The notes below the pieces were generated by a model. It saw only the letters and a list, made by a program, of their open reading frames with translations. It did not search any database and was not told where the DNA came from. Below are positions 7,960 through 18,734 of a stretch of DNA of 64,000 nt, one piece after another. The stretch is taken from the NCBI GenBank assembly GCA_016712715.1, contig JADJQM010000001.1:1073001-1137000 (forward strand). Reading direction: 5' to 3'. Within the stretch, counting starts at the first letter, position 1, and every line of letters begins with the position of its first letter. Origin of the DNA: Rhodospirillaceae bacterium (GTDB taxonomy: Bacteria; Pseudomonadota; Alphaproteobacteria; Dongiales; Dongiaceae). The translations under genes and the position numbers were made by a program.

Positions 7960-9168
7960 TCAGCCGAGGACGGACCGCAAGGCGCCGACCACCCTTGTTA
8001 CATCCGCATCCGTCATATCGGGATAGAGCGGAATCGAGAGCTGTCGGGCGTAATAGGAATCCGCACCCGGCAGGTCCTGCTTGCCGTAGAGATCGCGGTA
8101 ATAGGGCTGCTGATGGACCGGCAGGTAATGCACCATGGTGCCGACACCCAGCGCCTTCAGTTCAGCCATGACCTGCGCCCGCGACTTGCCGATCCCGGCA
8201 AAATCGATCAGCACGGCATAGAGGTGCAAGGCAGCGTTATCGCCGGGCTGCGCCGGCACGATCTTGAGCCTCGGCGCGAGGTCGGGCAGCAGCTTGTCAT
8301 AGAGGGCGGTGAGTTCGCGGCGGCGCGCGATGAAGCGCGGCAATTTAGCGAGCTGGCTTTCGCCGAGCGCGCAGGCGAAGTCGGTGATGCGGTAGTTCCA
8401 GCCCAGGGCCTGCATCTCGTAATACCAGGGGTTCGGCTGGCCATCGGGACCGAAGCCCAGATCGCGGTGCCGGAAATCGGCCGCGTCGCGCACCATACCG
8501 TGGCTGCGATAGGTCTGCATGATCTTGTAGTGATTCGGGTCGTTGGTCGTGGTGACGCCACCCTCGCCAGTGGTCATGGTCTTGACCGGATGCAGCGAGA
8601 AGCAGGCGAGTTCCGAGAGCGCACAGGCGCCGACCTTTGCCGTGCTGCTGTTGCCCGATTGATGGATGCCACCCAGCGCGTGGCAGGCGTCTTCGATCAC
8701 CTTGATCCCACGCGCCTCGGTGAGGGCGCGGATGGCGGTGAGATCGGCGCAATGGCCGTTGAGATGCACCGGCAGCACCGCTTTCACCTTGGCCGAGCCC
8801 GCCTTCGACAGCGCCGCCGCCAACGTCGCGGCGGTCAGCCGCCCCGTATCGGCATCGACATCGGCGAAGATGACATCGGCCCCGCAATAGCGCGCCGCAT
8901 TGGCCGTGGCGAGGAAGGTCAGGGTCGGCACGATGACCGCATCCCCTTTCTGCAGACCCAGCGCTATGCAGGCGAGATGGAGCGCCGCCGTGCCGCTGTT
9001 GCTGGCGATGGCATAACGCGCACCGACCATCTCGGCGAAGGCCTGCTCGAAGCGACCGACGCCGGGACCGGTGGTGAGGTAATCGGCCTGCAGAGCCTTG
9101 GTTACGCTGGCGATATCGTCCTGGTCGATGCTCTGGCGGCCGTAGGGCAGAAAGGAATTGTTGCTCAT
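7960..9168 (-). CDS. pseC: UDP-4-amino-4,6-dideoxy-N-acetyl-beta-L-altrosamine transaminase (PseC-type)
   Basis: PLP-dependent DegT/DnrJ/EryC1 aminotransferase, 402 residues, for step 2 of pseudaminic acid synthesis: amination of the 4-keto sugar nucleotide made by PseB. The PseC-like signature is FSLHPVKTMTTGEGG with PLP lysine Lys196; the N-terminal LPYGRQSIDQDDI and DYLTTGP also fit PseC. A related perosamine- or legionaminate-type transaminase is the alternative, but the presence of pseB, pseG-like and pseI genes in the same window favours PseC. It lies alone, 39 kb from the rest of the pathway and 0.5 kb from the O-acylation locus. Confidence 0.85.
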   Translation of the reverse strand: MSNNSFLPYGRQSIDQDDIASVTKALQADYLTTGPGVGRFEQAFAEMVGARYAIASNSGTAALHLACIALGLQKGDAVIVPTLTFLATANAARYCGADVIFADVDADTGRLTAATLAAALSKAGSAKVKAVLPVHLNGHCADLTAIRALTEARGIKVIEDACHALGGIHQSGNSSTAKVGACALSELACFSLHPVKTMTTGEGGVTTTNDPNHYKIMQTYRSHGMVRDAADFRHRDLGFGPDGQPNPWYYEMQALGWNYRITDFACALGESQLAKLPRFIARRRELTALYDKLLPDLAPRLKIVPAQPGDNAALHLYAVLIDFAGIGKSRAQVMAELKALGVGTMVHYLPVHQQPYYRDLYGKQDLPGADSYYARQLSIPLYPDMTDADVTRVVGALRSVLG

Positions 9169-9392
9169 GATCTCTTTGACGCGGCTGATATGGATAGACT
9201 GGGACTAAGACCTATAGCGGGCCATACCGGACCACGCCAGTCAGGAGGCGTATCGAGACATAAGGTATTAACTATTCTTCCTTAGAGTCGGTGCGACCGA
9301 GGCTTGCTATAGTTATCCACAAGACCTGAGTCGCAGCCGCCTGCACCGCTGGTGCGGGCATCTACCAAGTGAGGCAGGGAGTATCCCCGCAG

Positions 9393-10043
9393 ATGACCGA
9401 GTTGGACGGCACGGACGCCCAGGACGGCGAAGGTCAGCCGAAAGTTTTCATCTATCGGATTCAGCAGCGCAAAGGCCTGCCGACGCTCCATGGCGAGATC
9501 TTGGCGGAGAACGAGGCCGATGCCGAACGGCAGCTGCGCCTGAAGCTTCTTGCACCCACTCTGCCGCCCCATGTGAACCTGGTCGAAAAGGCCGAGGTCG
9601 ACGCCGCCGAGCGTGCGGCAAAATCGCGCAATCTGCGGATGCTGCTCGATATCCTCCGGTCGCATCACGACTGGCTGCGGGGTGCCGGCGGTGAACGGGC
9701 GGATTTTACGGGACGCAATCTCTCGGGCCTCAAGCTGCCGCGGCTCGATCTCTCCATGGCCAATCTCGCCGGCTGCGACTTTTCCGGCGCCGATCTGTCG
9801 GAGAGCAAGCTGCAGGGTGCCAATCTCGCTGGTTGCAATCTCGCCGGGGCCAATTTCAAGGATGCCGACCTCGCGGGGGCCGATCTCTCCGACGCGAACC
9901 TCAAGGGGTCAAATCTGTCCGGTGCCAATCTTGATGGCGCCGACCTGTGGCGTGCCAATCTGATGGGGGTCGAGGTGGCACCGGAGGTGCTGCACCGGGC
10001 CCTTTCCTGTCGACATCCTGGCAGCAACCAGCCGCCCGAGTAA
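9393..10043 (+). CDS. Pentapeptide-repeat protein
   Basis: 216-residue protein of unknown role. The N-terminal 85 residues form a mixed domain (FIYRIQQRKGLPTLHGEI...) followed by a charged helical stretch. From about residue 101 to 200 there are tandem pentapeptide repeats A(D/N)LXX, as in GADLSESKLQGANLAG, which fold as a right-handed quadrilateral beta-helix. The ATG at 9393 is preferred over a GTG at 9369 because GGGAG lies upstream of it. It sits immediately upstream of parE. Some pentapeptide proteins (Qnr, MfpA) protect type II topoisomerases, but this one lacks clear Qnr features, so the proximity is only suggestive. Confidence 0.8.
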   Translation: MTELDGTDAQDGEGQPKVFIYRIQQRKGLPTLHGEILAENEADAERQLRLKLLAPTLPPHVNLVEKAEVDAAERAAKSRNLRMLLDILRSHHDWLRGAGGERADFTGRNLSGLKLPRLDLSMANLAGCDFSGADLSESKLQGANLAGCNLAGANFKDADLAGADLSDANLKGSNLSGANLDGADLWRANLMGVEVAPEVLHRALSCRHPGSNQPPE

Positions 10044-10120
10044 TATTTTCCTTTTTAAATCAAATAGATAAAACAGGCCAACGCAGTTCTTGCGGTCATC
10101 GGCCTTGGCTGGGTATCACT

Positions 10121-10144
10121 GCGCCACTTGGCGCCAGCTGGCGC
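10121..10144 (+). promoter_or_regulatory. Overlapping palindromes upstream of parE
   Basis: GCGCCA (10121-10126) faces TGGCGC (10129-10134), and a second GCGCCA (10131-10136) faces TGGCGC (10139-10144). The two inverted repeats overlap and are offset by exactly 10 bp, one helical turn. The array ends 28 bp before the parE start, a position suitable for an operator. No known regulator is recognised. Confidence 0.35.
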
Positions 10145-10172
10145 GAACGAGTCGAGTACGGTCTGGAGTCCC

Positions 10173-12158
<1,986 letters not shown>

Positions 12159-12356
12159 GCCCAGATCGCCCAACACTCTCATTGGCGTGTGAGTCGCTCC
12201 CGAACCAAGCCAGGCTGCCGGTCGACCGACATGTGACGGCCGATGCTTCCGCGCGCCTGGCACAAATCCTATCCTTAAGTCATAGGACCAGCCGACGCGT
12301 CTGGACGCGCCGTATTGTGTGGCCTACGCTAGAAAATCTTGAGACGGATCTTGAAA

Positions 12357-13202
12357 ATGATGTGCTTACGCGAACTCTCTTGGGGAGTGCTCGCCCTGTT
12401 GGTGTCGACCAGCCTTGCCTGGGCCGACCCTGTTGCCCAGGTTGTCAAACTGTCGGGCAATGTCGAGGTCACGCGCGGTGCCGCCTCGGCGCCCCTGGTA
12501 CTGGGCGCGGCGCTTGAGCCCGGTGACAGGCTGAAAACCGATGCCAGCAGCCGTGTACGGGTGCAGTTGATCGACGGATCGATCATCAACCTCGGTTCGG
12601 AATCCGAGTTGTCGATCGAGAATGTCGTGTCCGCCGGCCCGGGGACCGACCGCCAGGTGGGCCTCGATCTGTGGCTGGGTGCGTTGCGGGCGTTCGCAGC
12701 GCCGGCGACATCAAAATCACGCTTTGAAATCCGCACGCCCCGGGCGATCACGGCCGTGCGCGGCACGGAATGGGGCATCCTCGCCAATGCCGTGCAAAGC
12801 GACGTGCTGGTCCTCTCGGGCCGCGTCGGTGTGCGCAAGAATGAGGTTTCCGGGGTCAGCGCCACCACGCTCACCCGCACGCTGGGCGTCACGGTGACCG
12901 ATCAGGGGCTGGGGCAGATTACCCGCTGGAACGAGGCGCAGGTGGCGGCGCTCATGGCAGCCACCGAGGTGCCTGGCCCGGAGCGGGGCTTCGATCTCGG
13001 CACCGCCCCGGCGCTCGACCTCGCCCCGGCGGCCAAGCCGGTCGCACCCGACAATGAGCAGGGAAAGTCCAAGCCCGGGAAACAGAACTGCCCGGACCCG
13101 GATACGTTTTCATGCAAGCGGCGGGACCGCGACCGCGGTCAGACACATGAGCATGACAACGACAACAATCATGAACATGACAGTAACGGCGGCAACACCT
13201 GA
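12357..13202 (+). CDS. Secreted FecR-domain protein
   Basis: 281-residue protein with an N-terminal signal peptide ending near SLAWADP. A FecR domain follows: GNVEVTRG, LEPGDRLKTDASSRVRVQLIDGS and the C-terminal repeat FEIRTPRAITAVRGTEW. Free-standing FecR domains of this type are probably periplasmic or exported. The C-terminal 45 residues are low-complexity, rich in His, Asp and Asn (THEHDNDNNHEHDSN), perhaps metal-binding. No sigma factor or TonB receptor gene is adjacent, so a role in siderophore signalling is unlikely. The ATG at 12357 is preceded by GAGACGG; a second ATG follows at 12360. Confidence 0.72.
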   Translation: MMCLRELSWGVLALLVSTSLAWADPVAQVVKLSGNVEVTRGAASAPLVLGAALEPGDRLKTDASSRVRVQLIDGSIINLGSESELSIENVVSAGPGTDRQVGLDLWLGALRAFAAPATSKSRFEIRTPRAITAVRGTEWGILANAVQSDVLVLSGRVGVRKNEVSGVSATTLTRTLGVTVTDQGLGQITRWNEAQVAALMAATEVPGPERGFDLGTAPALDLAPAAKPVAPDNEQGKSKPGKQNCPDPDTFSCKRRDRDRGQTHEHDNDNNHEHDSNGGNT

Positions 13203-13337
13203 GGCGCGATCAGGTGGCAAACCCGGCTGGGTCCGGCCTGAGGACACGCCAGCAGACGGACATGACAGCGGAGCCCAGAAGCGCCAGGCCGTGGATCAGT
13301 GGTAGACGGGGGTTAGTCTAGGCCGCGATGTGGTCAG

Positions 13338-13655
13338 TCAAATGTCGAGATTGACGATCAACAGATCCAGTTCGCGCGGCGCATAGAGCGTGGTGCCGTT
13401 GCTGAAGGCAAAGAAAGCATGCCCGGAAACATCTTCACCGGTCGCCGTCACCAGGGAATCGATGACACCGGCGTCAATCACCGGTTCGTCGGTCATGATG
13501 CGGACGGAAAGATCCAGCCCATCGCCTTCTATGACGATGGCGCCACCGCTATCGGGCAGCAGATCGGCCAGAGAAAGACTGATGGCGTTGCCGTTCCCGG
13601 CGTCGCCATCAGCATGAGGTACAAATGGTTGCAAAGTCTCAGGAGCGTCAATCAT
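13338..13655 (-). CDS. Small protein resembling an adhesin C-terminal segment
   Basis: 105-residue acidic protein, function unknown. SLSLADLLPDSGGAIVIEGD and the beta-rich, Gly/Asp-rich remainder resemble the last domains of large RTX/VCBS-type secreted adhesins. No signal peptide is seen and no type I secretion genes lie nearby. It may be a stand-alone surface or secreted protein or a remnant of a longer one. The ATG at 13655 follows a short inverted repeat (TTCGCTATAGCGA). Identification rests on general resemblance only. Confidence 0.45.
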   Translation of the reverse strand: MIDAPETLQPFVPHADGDAGNGNAISLSLADLLPDSGGAIVIEGDGLDLSVRIMTDEPVIDAGVIDSLVTATGEDVSGHAFFAFSNGTTLYAPRELDLLIVNLDI

Positions 13656-13953
13656 CACATTCTCGCTATAGCGAAGGCCAAGCCGCCCAGCCCCTAAAAA
13701 GGACTGCATTCGCCTCAACTGTTGTTTCCGTCTCCCTTATCGCATTTCCGCGTCCGGAAATGAACCAGCGAATCTTCCTCCCGGATACACAAATGTGTGC
13801 GAAAGAGCTTTTCCCGCATATTTGATCGAAATATCCGCGACTTGCCGCCGCAGGGGCCGGACCAAAAAGCCAGCAAGACCGTGGCTTTGGCCGCGTTCCG
13901 ACCACGCCCGGCGCCAGCCCAGGGGATGCAAACAATGCGTGTCAAATGCCCAG

Positions 13954-13979
13954 GAATCCGCGCCGGACGGCGCGGATTC
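13954..13979 (-). terminator. Stem-loop downstream of phytase-like gene
   Basis: GAATCCGCGCC and GGCGCGGATTC form a perfect 11-bp stem with a GGAC tetraloop, 35 bp after the stop of the minus-strand phytase-like gene. There is no clear T tract on either strand, so it may be a processing or weak termination hairpin. Confidence 0.5.
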
Positions 13980-14014
13980 TTCGTTCGTGCGACAGGGCTG
14001 GACCCGCCCGCCGG

Positions 14015-16216
14015 TCAGTTGATCTTGCCGAGCGGGATGAACTGCGTTTCGCCGGAATGGTCGTCGACGCCGTCATTGTCGGTGATGACGAAGGCATTGC
14101 CAGCCACATCGATGGCAAAGCTCTCAACCTTGTCGAGCACGTAGCCGCCGGGAGCGGAAAGGTCGGGCAGCAGATCGCGCAGCAGCGACTTCTTCACGAC
14201 GGGCACCGCGGCGGCATCGAGCGGCACCGGCGCCAGCTCGGCCGACGCAACGAAGGTCAGCTGCTTGACAGTAGCCTCGCGGCCGGCCTGGTTGTCGCGT
14301 TCGATGAAGACGAGGCCATCCTTGGTGGCGGTGACTTCCGGAAAGGCCGGTCCAGCCCTTCCCCGCCTTGTCGAGCGGATAGTGCAACTGGCCCCAGCTC
14401 TGATCCGCAGGTTTGTAAGCCAGCAGCTTCACCATGCCCTTCGGGTCGTTCTTCCATTCGCGCTGGACGGCCAGCCAGACGATTTCGTCGGCACCGGTGC
14501 CGGTGACGGCGACGCCTTCGAAGCCGAAGCGCACGGCCTGTGCCGCGAGATCCTTCGGCAGGGCGATCTGCTGTTCGATGACGCCCGCTGCCGACACCTT
14601 AAGCAGATGGTTCTCGGTCGGGTCCTTCTCGCGTTCAGGATTGCCTTCCGAGGCCAGCCAATAGCCACCATCCGTCGCCATGGCGATGCCCTCGAGATCG
14701 AGCAGCTTCGCCGGCGCCCCGTCCTTGGTGACGGTGAGCGCGCTGGTGATGTTGGCAGGCTTCGCGGTGGCATCGACGGTCATGATGCGTGCTTCCGCAA
14801 GCGCGCTGTCGCTCACCACATGGAGGATGCCCGGCAGTGTCGGATCGGCCACGGCGCCCGAGAGGGCTGTCCAGCCGAGCGGCAAGCCATCGTCGCCATT
14901 GGCCGACACGATGGTCGGATAGGCGGCGGGGGCAGCGCTCCGTTCATAGATCGTCACGACCGCGCCGATGAGGCCGTCGGCGCGGAGATCGTTTTCGGCG
15001 GCGGTCACAAACAGATTGCGCGCCGACAAGGCGAGCAATCCTTCCGGCCCGATACCGCCCGGCAGCGCCTGAAGATAGGTCGGCTCCTTGCCGGCACCCG
15101 CATCCTGATAGACGCCGACCAGCGAGCCGCGTTCCGAGGCCACGAACAGGAGCCGATCGGCACCGAAGGTGGCTACTTCCGCCCCTTCCGGCTCGTTGCC
15201 CTTCTTGTTGCGCTTGTCGGGATAGTGGCCGAGGCGCACGGTCAAATACTCGAACGCGGTGCCGCTGTCGAAATCGACGCTGCCATCCTTGTTGAAAATG
15301 GTGAAGCCGCGGCTGCCGCCCTTCCAATCGCCTTCATTGGCGGTGACGAAGCGGTCGTCATCGACCCATTGCACGGTATCGGGTTCGCGCGCGACGCCGT
15401 CCATCGATCCGGTAAGGGAGATCACCTTGTCCTTCTCGGTGTCGATGTTCTTGAGATCAACGGTACCGGCGGTGAAATGTGCGGTCACCTTGGCGGCCGC
15501 CAGGTCGACGATCGCGATATGGTTGTTCTCCTGCAGCGTCACCACGGCTTCGTTGCGGCTGTTGATGTCGACATATTCCGGTTCCGGATCTTCCGGCGCC
15601 ACTGCGGCGAGGCCGGTGAGATCGACCACTTTCTTCGATGCGCAATCAACGGCGCCATCGGTGAGGGAGAAGATGGTGAGATTGCCGCCCGGCAATTGCG
15701 GGAGGGCGCCTTCGTTCACCTCCTCATCGCGTTCGTTCTCGATGACGACGGCGAGGAATTTCTTGTCGGGGCTCAGTACCAGTGAATCCGGCTGGCCGCC
15801 GAGATCGCAGGTGGCGCTCACCGCCTGGTCGCAAGATCGACGATGGCGACATGGCCCGCGGGCTTGTCCTTCGCGGGCGAGGTGACCACACCGACCAGGG
15901 CCGTGCCGCCGATGACGACGGCCGAGGTTGGCTCGCCACCCAGCGCCACGGTGCCGGCCGGCTTCGGTGCCTTCGCGTCCGCAATGTCGACGAGGCCGAT
16001 GCGTTCGCCGGGGCTGTCGGTGTAGACAAGGGTCATGCCGTCTTCGGTGGCGGCGATGATTTCGGACACGGTTTCCTTGGCGGGATCGGCATCCGCCGGC
16101 AGATTGTCGACGACATGGAAGGTCGCGATCCGGTTGAAGCTGTCGGCCAAGGCCGGTGTCAGCGCGGTCGATGCGAAAAGTGCCGCAAGCAAAGTCGTCC
16201 TGGCGACGCGTGTCAT
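14015..16216 (-). pseudogene. Phytase-like (esterase-like) secreted beta-propeller, two frameshifts
   Basis: Exported beta-propeller protein of the esterase-like phytase family, about 733 residues when repaired; the substrate is unknown. The signal peptide lies in the first 27 residues (ending ALADSF). The reading frame breaks twice. Near 15829 one base is missing (ACCAG where ACCCAG would continue the protein as LATQAVSATCDLGG). Near 14340 one G is extra (TTCCGGAA for TTCCGAA), after which SEVTATKDGLVFIERDN resumes and the protein ends at GETQFIPLGKIN. Both breaks are single-base and otherwise well-preserved sequence continues, so recent mutation or sequencing error is likely rather than decay. 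Start ATG 16216 after GGGGGCTG. Confidence 0.8.
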
Positions 16217-16327
16217 GGTTTCAGCCCCCATCCTGTATTTCGCGGAAAGCTGAGGCGTAGCGCCGAATCATGACCGCGGGATTGCGGCGATGTGACGGAT
16301 TGGTGATCGCTCAGGTGCCGATCTTGA

Positions 16328-16657
16328 TCAGGCGCCGATCTTGAGCTGTGTGATCTTTCCATCCGCGATGGTGAACACAAAGGTGAGGTCGATCGGGCTG
16401 TTGGGGAAATTGCCGGTGACCCGGTTCGTGAGCACGGTCTTGCCGTCCCGCGTAATGCAGGTGAGCGGCTCGCTGGTATACTGGTATTTCCGCTTGGCGG
16501 CCGCCTTCCAGGCCACGATTGCCTGACGCCCCTCATGGACGTGCCCCTCATCGCGCACGACGGCATCGGCGGCAAAGCAGGCGGCAATGGCGTCCGCGTC
16601 GTCGGCATTGTCGGCCGCCACATAGGCGGCGATCGGCTGGGGCAGATCGATGGTCAT
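16328..16657 (-). CDS. SnoaL/NTF2-like small protein
   Basis: 109-residue protein with the cone-shaped NTF2/SnoaL fold signature: an N-terminal helix (IAAYVAADNADDADAIAACFAADAVVRDEG), HEGRQAIVAWKA, and C-terminal strands LTFVFTIADGKITQLKIG. Such proteins bind or isomerise small molecules; no specific substrate can be given. It is divergent from the HxlR regulator at 16734 with only 76 bp between, so that regulator probably controls it. Confidence 0.75.
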   Translation of the reverse strand: MTIDLPQPIAAYVAADNADDADAIAACFAADAVVRDEGHVHEGRQAIVAWKAAAKRKYQYTSEPLTCITRDGKTVLTNRVTGNFPNSPIDLTFVFTIADGKITQLKIGA

Positions 16658-16733
16658 GGATATCTCCTCTTGGATTTAGGCGCGCGCAGCCACGCGCCTT
16701 GCTCACCGAGAGAGATGCAGCTAACCTTTCCCG

Positions 16734-17102
16734 ATGACAAGTACGCACGAAAAAGTTGGGTACTTACCTTCAGGTAAGGTCGTGGAGGCCCTGACGCCGG
16801 CGACAGCCGCCGACGGCGTCGAGCAGGTGCTCAAAATCCTTGAAGGACGCTGGAAGCTCACCATCCTGTTTCACCTGTTCGGCGGCAAGACCCTGCGCTT
16901 CTCCGATCTCGAGCGCGCCATTCCCGCCATCTCGCAGAAGATGCTGATCCAGCAACTGCGCCAGATGGAAAAGGATGGCATCGTCCGCCGCCTCGTCCAC
17001 CATCAGGTGCCGCCGAAAGTCGAGTACAGCCTCACCGATTGGGGCCAGGCGCTTTGCCCGGCGCTGGATGCGCTGCTGAAATGGGCGGCGTTGCCGGCAT
17101 AA
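16734..17102 (+). CDS. HxlR-family transcriptional regulator
   Basis: 122-residue winged-helix regulator. The HxlR signature is clear: ILEGRWKLTILFHLFGGKTLRFSDLERAI, then ISQKMLIQQLRQMEKDGIVRR and a wing ending VEYSLTDWG. HxlR proteins usually respond to electrophiles or other small molecules and repress a divergent gene, here the SnoaL-like gene. The start at 16734 is uncertain: a perfect palindrome lies inside the first 15 codons and the conserved domain begins only at about residue 26. Confidence 0.88.
   Translation: MTSTHEKVGYLPSGKVVEALTPATAADGVEQVLKILEGRWKLTILFHLFGGKTLRFSDLERAIPAISQKMLIQQLRQMEKDGIVRRLVHHQVPPKVEYSLTDWGQALCPALDALLKWAALPA
16763..16778. promoter_or_regulatory. Candidate HxlR operator (palindrome)
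   Basis: CTTACCT-TC-AGGTAAG is a perfect inverted repeat with 7-bp arms. It lies at codons 10-15 of the HxlR reading frame as annotated, about 105 bp from the divergent start. If translation begins further downstream, the site would be in the leader. Confidence 0.4.
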
Positions 17103-17185
17103 CAGGCAGGCGAACCATCATCCGCGTGACAGGCGCAACACCGTGACCGGATCGGAGAGGGCGGCCAAGGCATGGGCGCCATGGC

Positions 17186-17646
17186 TCATTCGGCCAGGAG
17201 GTCCTTGTCCATGAACACGCTCAGCGGGTCTGGGCCATAGGCGCCAAAAGGTCCGCGCGCGCGGTAGCCCAAGCTGCCATTGAGCCACCGGGCTTCCACT
17301 GACTGGATACCGGTTTCCAGCCGCATCACACGGACCCCCTCCGCCCGCGCCGCCTCTTCGATCGTCCGCAGCAGCGCACGGCCAACGCCGCCGCCCCGTG
17401 CCGCTGTCTCGACGAACATGCGCTTCAATTCGGAGGCATTCTCCCCCTGCATCGCATAACCGCCGCAGCCGATAACGGCAGCGTCCGACCGCGCGACAAA
17501 GAAGCGGACACCCTGGGAAATGAGATCCGCCACGCTGGCGCCATGACGGTTCTCCGTCGGATAGAGTGCTGCCGCCCGCGCATCGGCGAGGCAAAGCAGG
17601 CGGGCGACCTCCGGCTGATCCGGACTCTCCTTGCAATCAAGAGCAT
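17186..17646 (-). CDS. GNAT-family acetyltransferase, frameshift near start
   Basis: Acetyl-CoA-dependent N-acetyltransferase of about 153 residues; substrate unknown. The acetyl-CoA loop is VETAARGGGVGRALL, with conserved LETGIQSVEARWLNGSLGYR before the C-terminus. The domain frame has no usable start at its natural N-terminus. The ATG at 17646 (preceded by AAGGA) begins MLLI in another frame, and adding one base near 17634 gives MLLI-x-KESPDQPEVARLL, a typical GNAT start. One base therefore appears missing. Without the repair, the open frame would begin at 17764 or upstream with non-family sequence. Confidence 0.7.
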
Positions 17647-17988
17647 TGTTGCTGGTTTTCCTTGTTTTGTTTTCCGGGACGGCTCCGTGCCTCCCTTCAC
17701 TCCATCGCGGCTCCGGCGACAGGCGGAGAAACAGTGGCCGGTTGAGCGAGACCACGCAGCGCATCGGCGCCAAGAGTCTCGACCTCGGCCAGCAGCAGAT
17801 CGGTGCTAGCGGTGGGCGCGCTGTGGGTGTGGATATTGGTCGAAATCGGTATCTGACTCGGTTGCTCTGACCACGTTTTACCATCAAGGGGTATCCGCTC
17901 CCTCGGGGCACCTATTGAACCTATTGACTTCCCTCGCCCACAATTGGATAGGTTGTGTTTCTAATCCGAAACACCATCGGGGGATGCT

Positions 17989-18267
17989 ATGAACAAGAGA
18001 GTGATCGCATTGGGGGCTTGCTTACTGTTGATCGGGTGCGTGGGATCCAAGGCCGCCATTTCCGACATCAATGAGAGCATGGTGAAGGTCCGCGGACTCC
18101 GTGGGGTGACACCAGAGTCTGAGATCGACGCTGAAGCAGCACGAGGATGCAGTCTCTACAACGACAAGAAGGCGGTGAAGTTAAGTCGCTATTGTGTTGA
18201 TGCTCAGTGCGCTTTTGAAGACACGTTGTACTCCTGCGCGGACAAAGACGCTCCAGGCACGCCGTAA
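17989..18267 (+). CDS. Small lipoprotein
   Basis: 92-residue predicted lipoprotein with signal peptide MNKRVIALGACLLLIGC and lipobox LIGC, so the mature N-terminal Cys is residue 17. The mature part has four further cysteines (ARGCSLY, SRYCVDAQCAFED, YSCADK), perhaps two disulfides. The family is not recognised. The start is well supported by GGGGGATG before ATG 17989. A possible promoter lies at TTGACT (17924-17929) with a weak -10 17 bp downstream. Confidence 0.68.
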   Translation: MNKRVIALGACLLLIGCVGSKAAISDINESMVKVRGLRGVTPESEIDAEAARGCSLYNDKKAVKLSRYCVDAQCAFEDTLYSCADKDAPGTP

Positions 18268-18276
18268 AGAGACGCT

Positions 18277-18456
18277 TTAAAAATGGTAAGAACTTGAGGG
18301 CGCACCCTTGGCGGCGTTGGCATCTTTCGCGACACGAGCGACGGCGACTTCAAGCACCGCGTCGTAAGCGCCCTCACCCGTCTTAGCTATGATCAGATCA
18401 ATGGCTTTGGCGAGCGCCTTTGGGGGAATCGACCCGAATAGCATTGTCATTGCCAT
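18277..18456 (-). CDS. Hypothetical 59-residue protein
   Basis: Short reading frame convergent with the lipoprotein gene, the two stops only 9 bp apart. The product begins MAMTMLFGSIPPKALAKAI, contains an amphipathic helical segment (GAYDAVLEVAVARVAKDAN) and ends SSSYHF. Composition is protein-like, but there is no clear ribosome-binding site before any of the three early ATGs. It may be a real small gene or the tail of a disrupted one. Confidence 0.35.
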   Translation of the reverse strand: MAMTMLFGSIPPKALAKAIDLIIAKTGEGAYDAVLEVAVARVAKDANAAKGAPSSSYHF

Positions 18457-18734
18457 TCAAGAGAACGGGCTTTTCGTCCGACCATGGGGCAGAAGCCCCC
18501 CTTCTCAGTCTCGGCCCACTCTTTCTTGACCTTAACCTTCGTTTTCCCGTTGAGCATCGTTGTAGAAAAAAAGGAGTCTGACCCCAGATTTCTGAAATTT
18601 CATCTTCATTGCCTTTGCTCCTTCGAGCTATCGTCATCGCGTTATTCACGGCCTCCCGTTGGAGCGAGACCGTCGCTCCGAAATCTATCTCCATGCGAGA
18701 GATAGTAAGGCGAAGAAGGCCGCTGCGCGTGAAA
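18457..18734. other. Non-coding or decayed stretch
   Basis: No intact gene is recognised. An AT-rich patch holds an A-run followed by GGAGTCTGACCCCAGATTT (about 18566-18592), a phrase often found beside small transposon or REP-type scars. A short minus-strand frame starting MEIDFGATVSLQREAVNNAM is interrupted at this patch, which suggests a broken small gene. Confidence 0.35.

Noticed and set aside
9313..9321. TTATCCACA, a perfect DnaA-box sequence
   Set aside because: A single 9-mer without other boxes, AT-rich DNA or origin genes; chance occurrence in 64 kb is likely.
14265..15785. Long plus-strand open frame (506 codons) opposite the phytase-like gene
   Set aside because: It mirrors the codon structure of the GC-rich gene on the other strand, has His/Arg/Gly-rich non-protein-like composition and no family motif.
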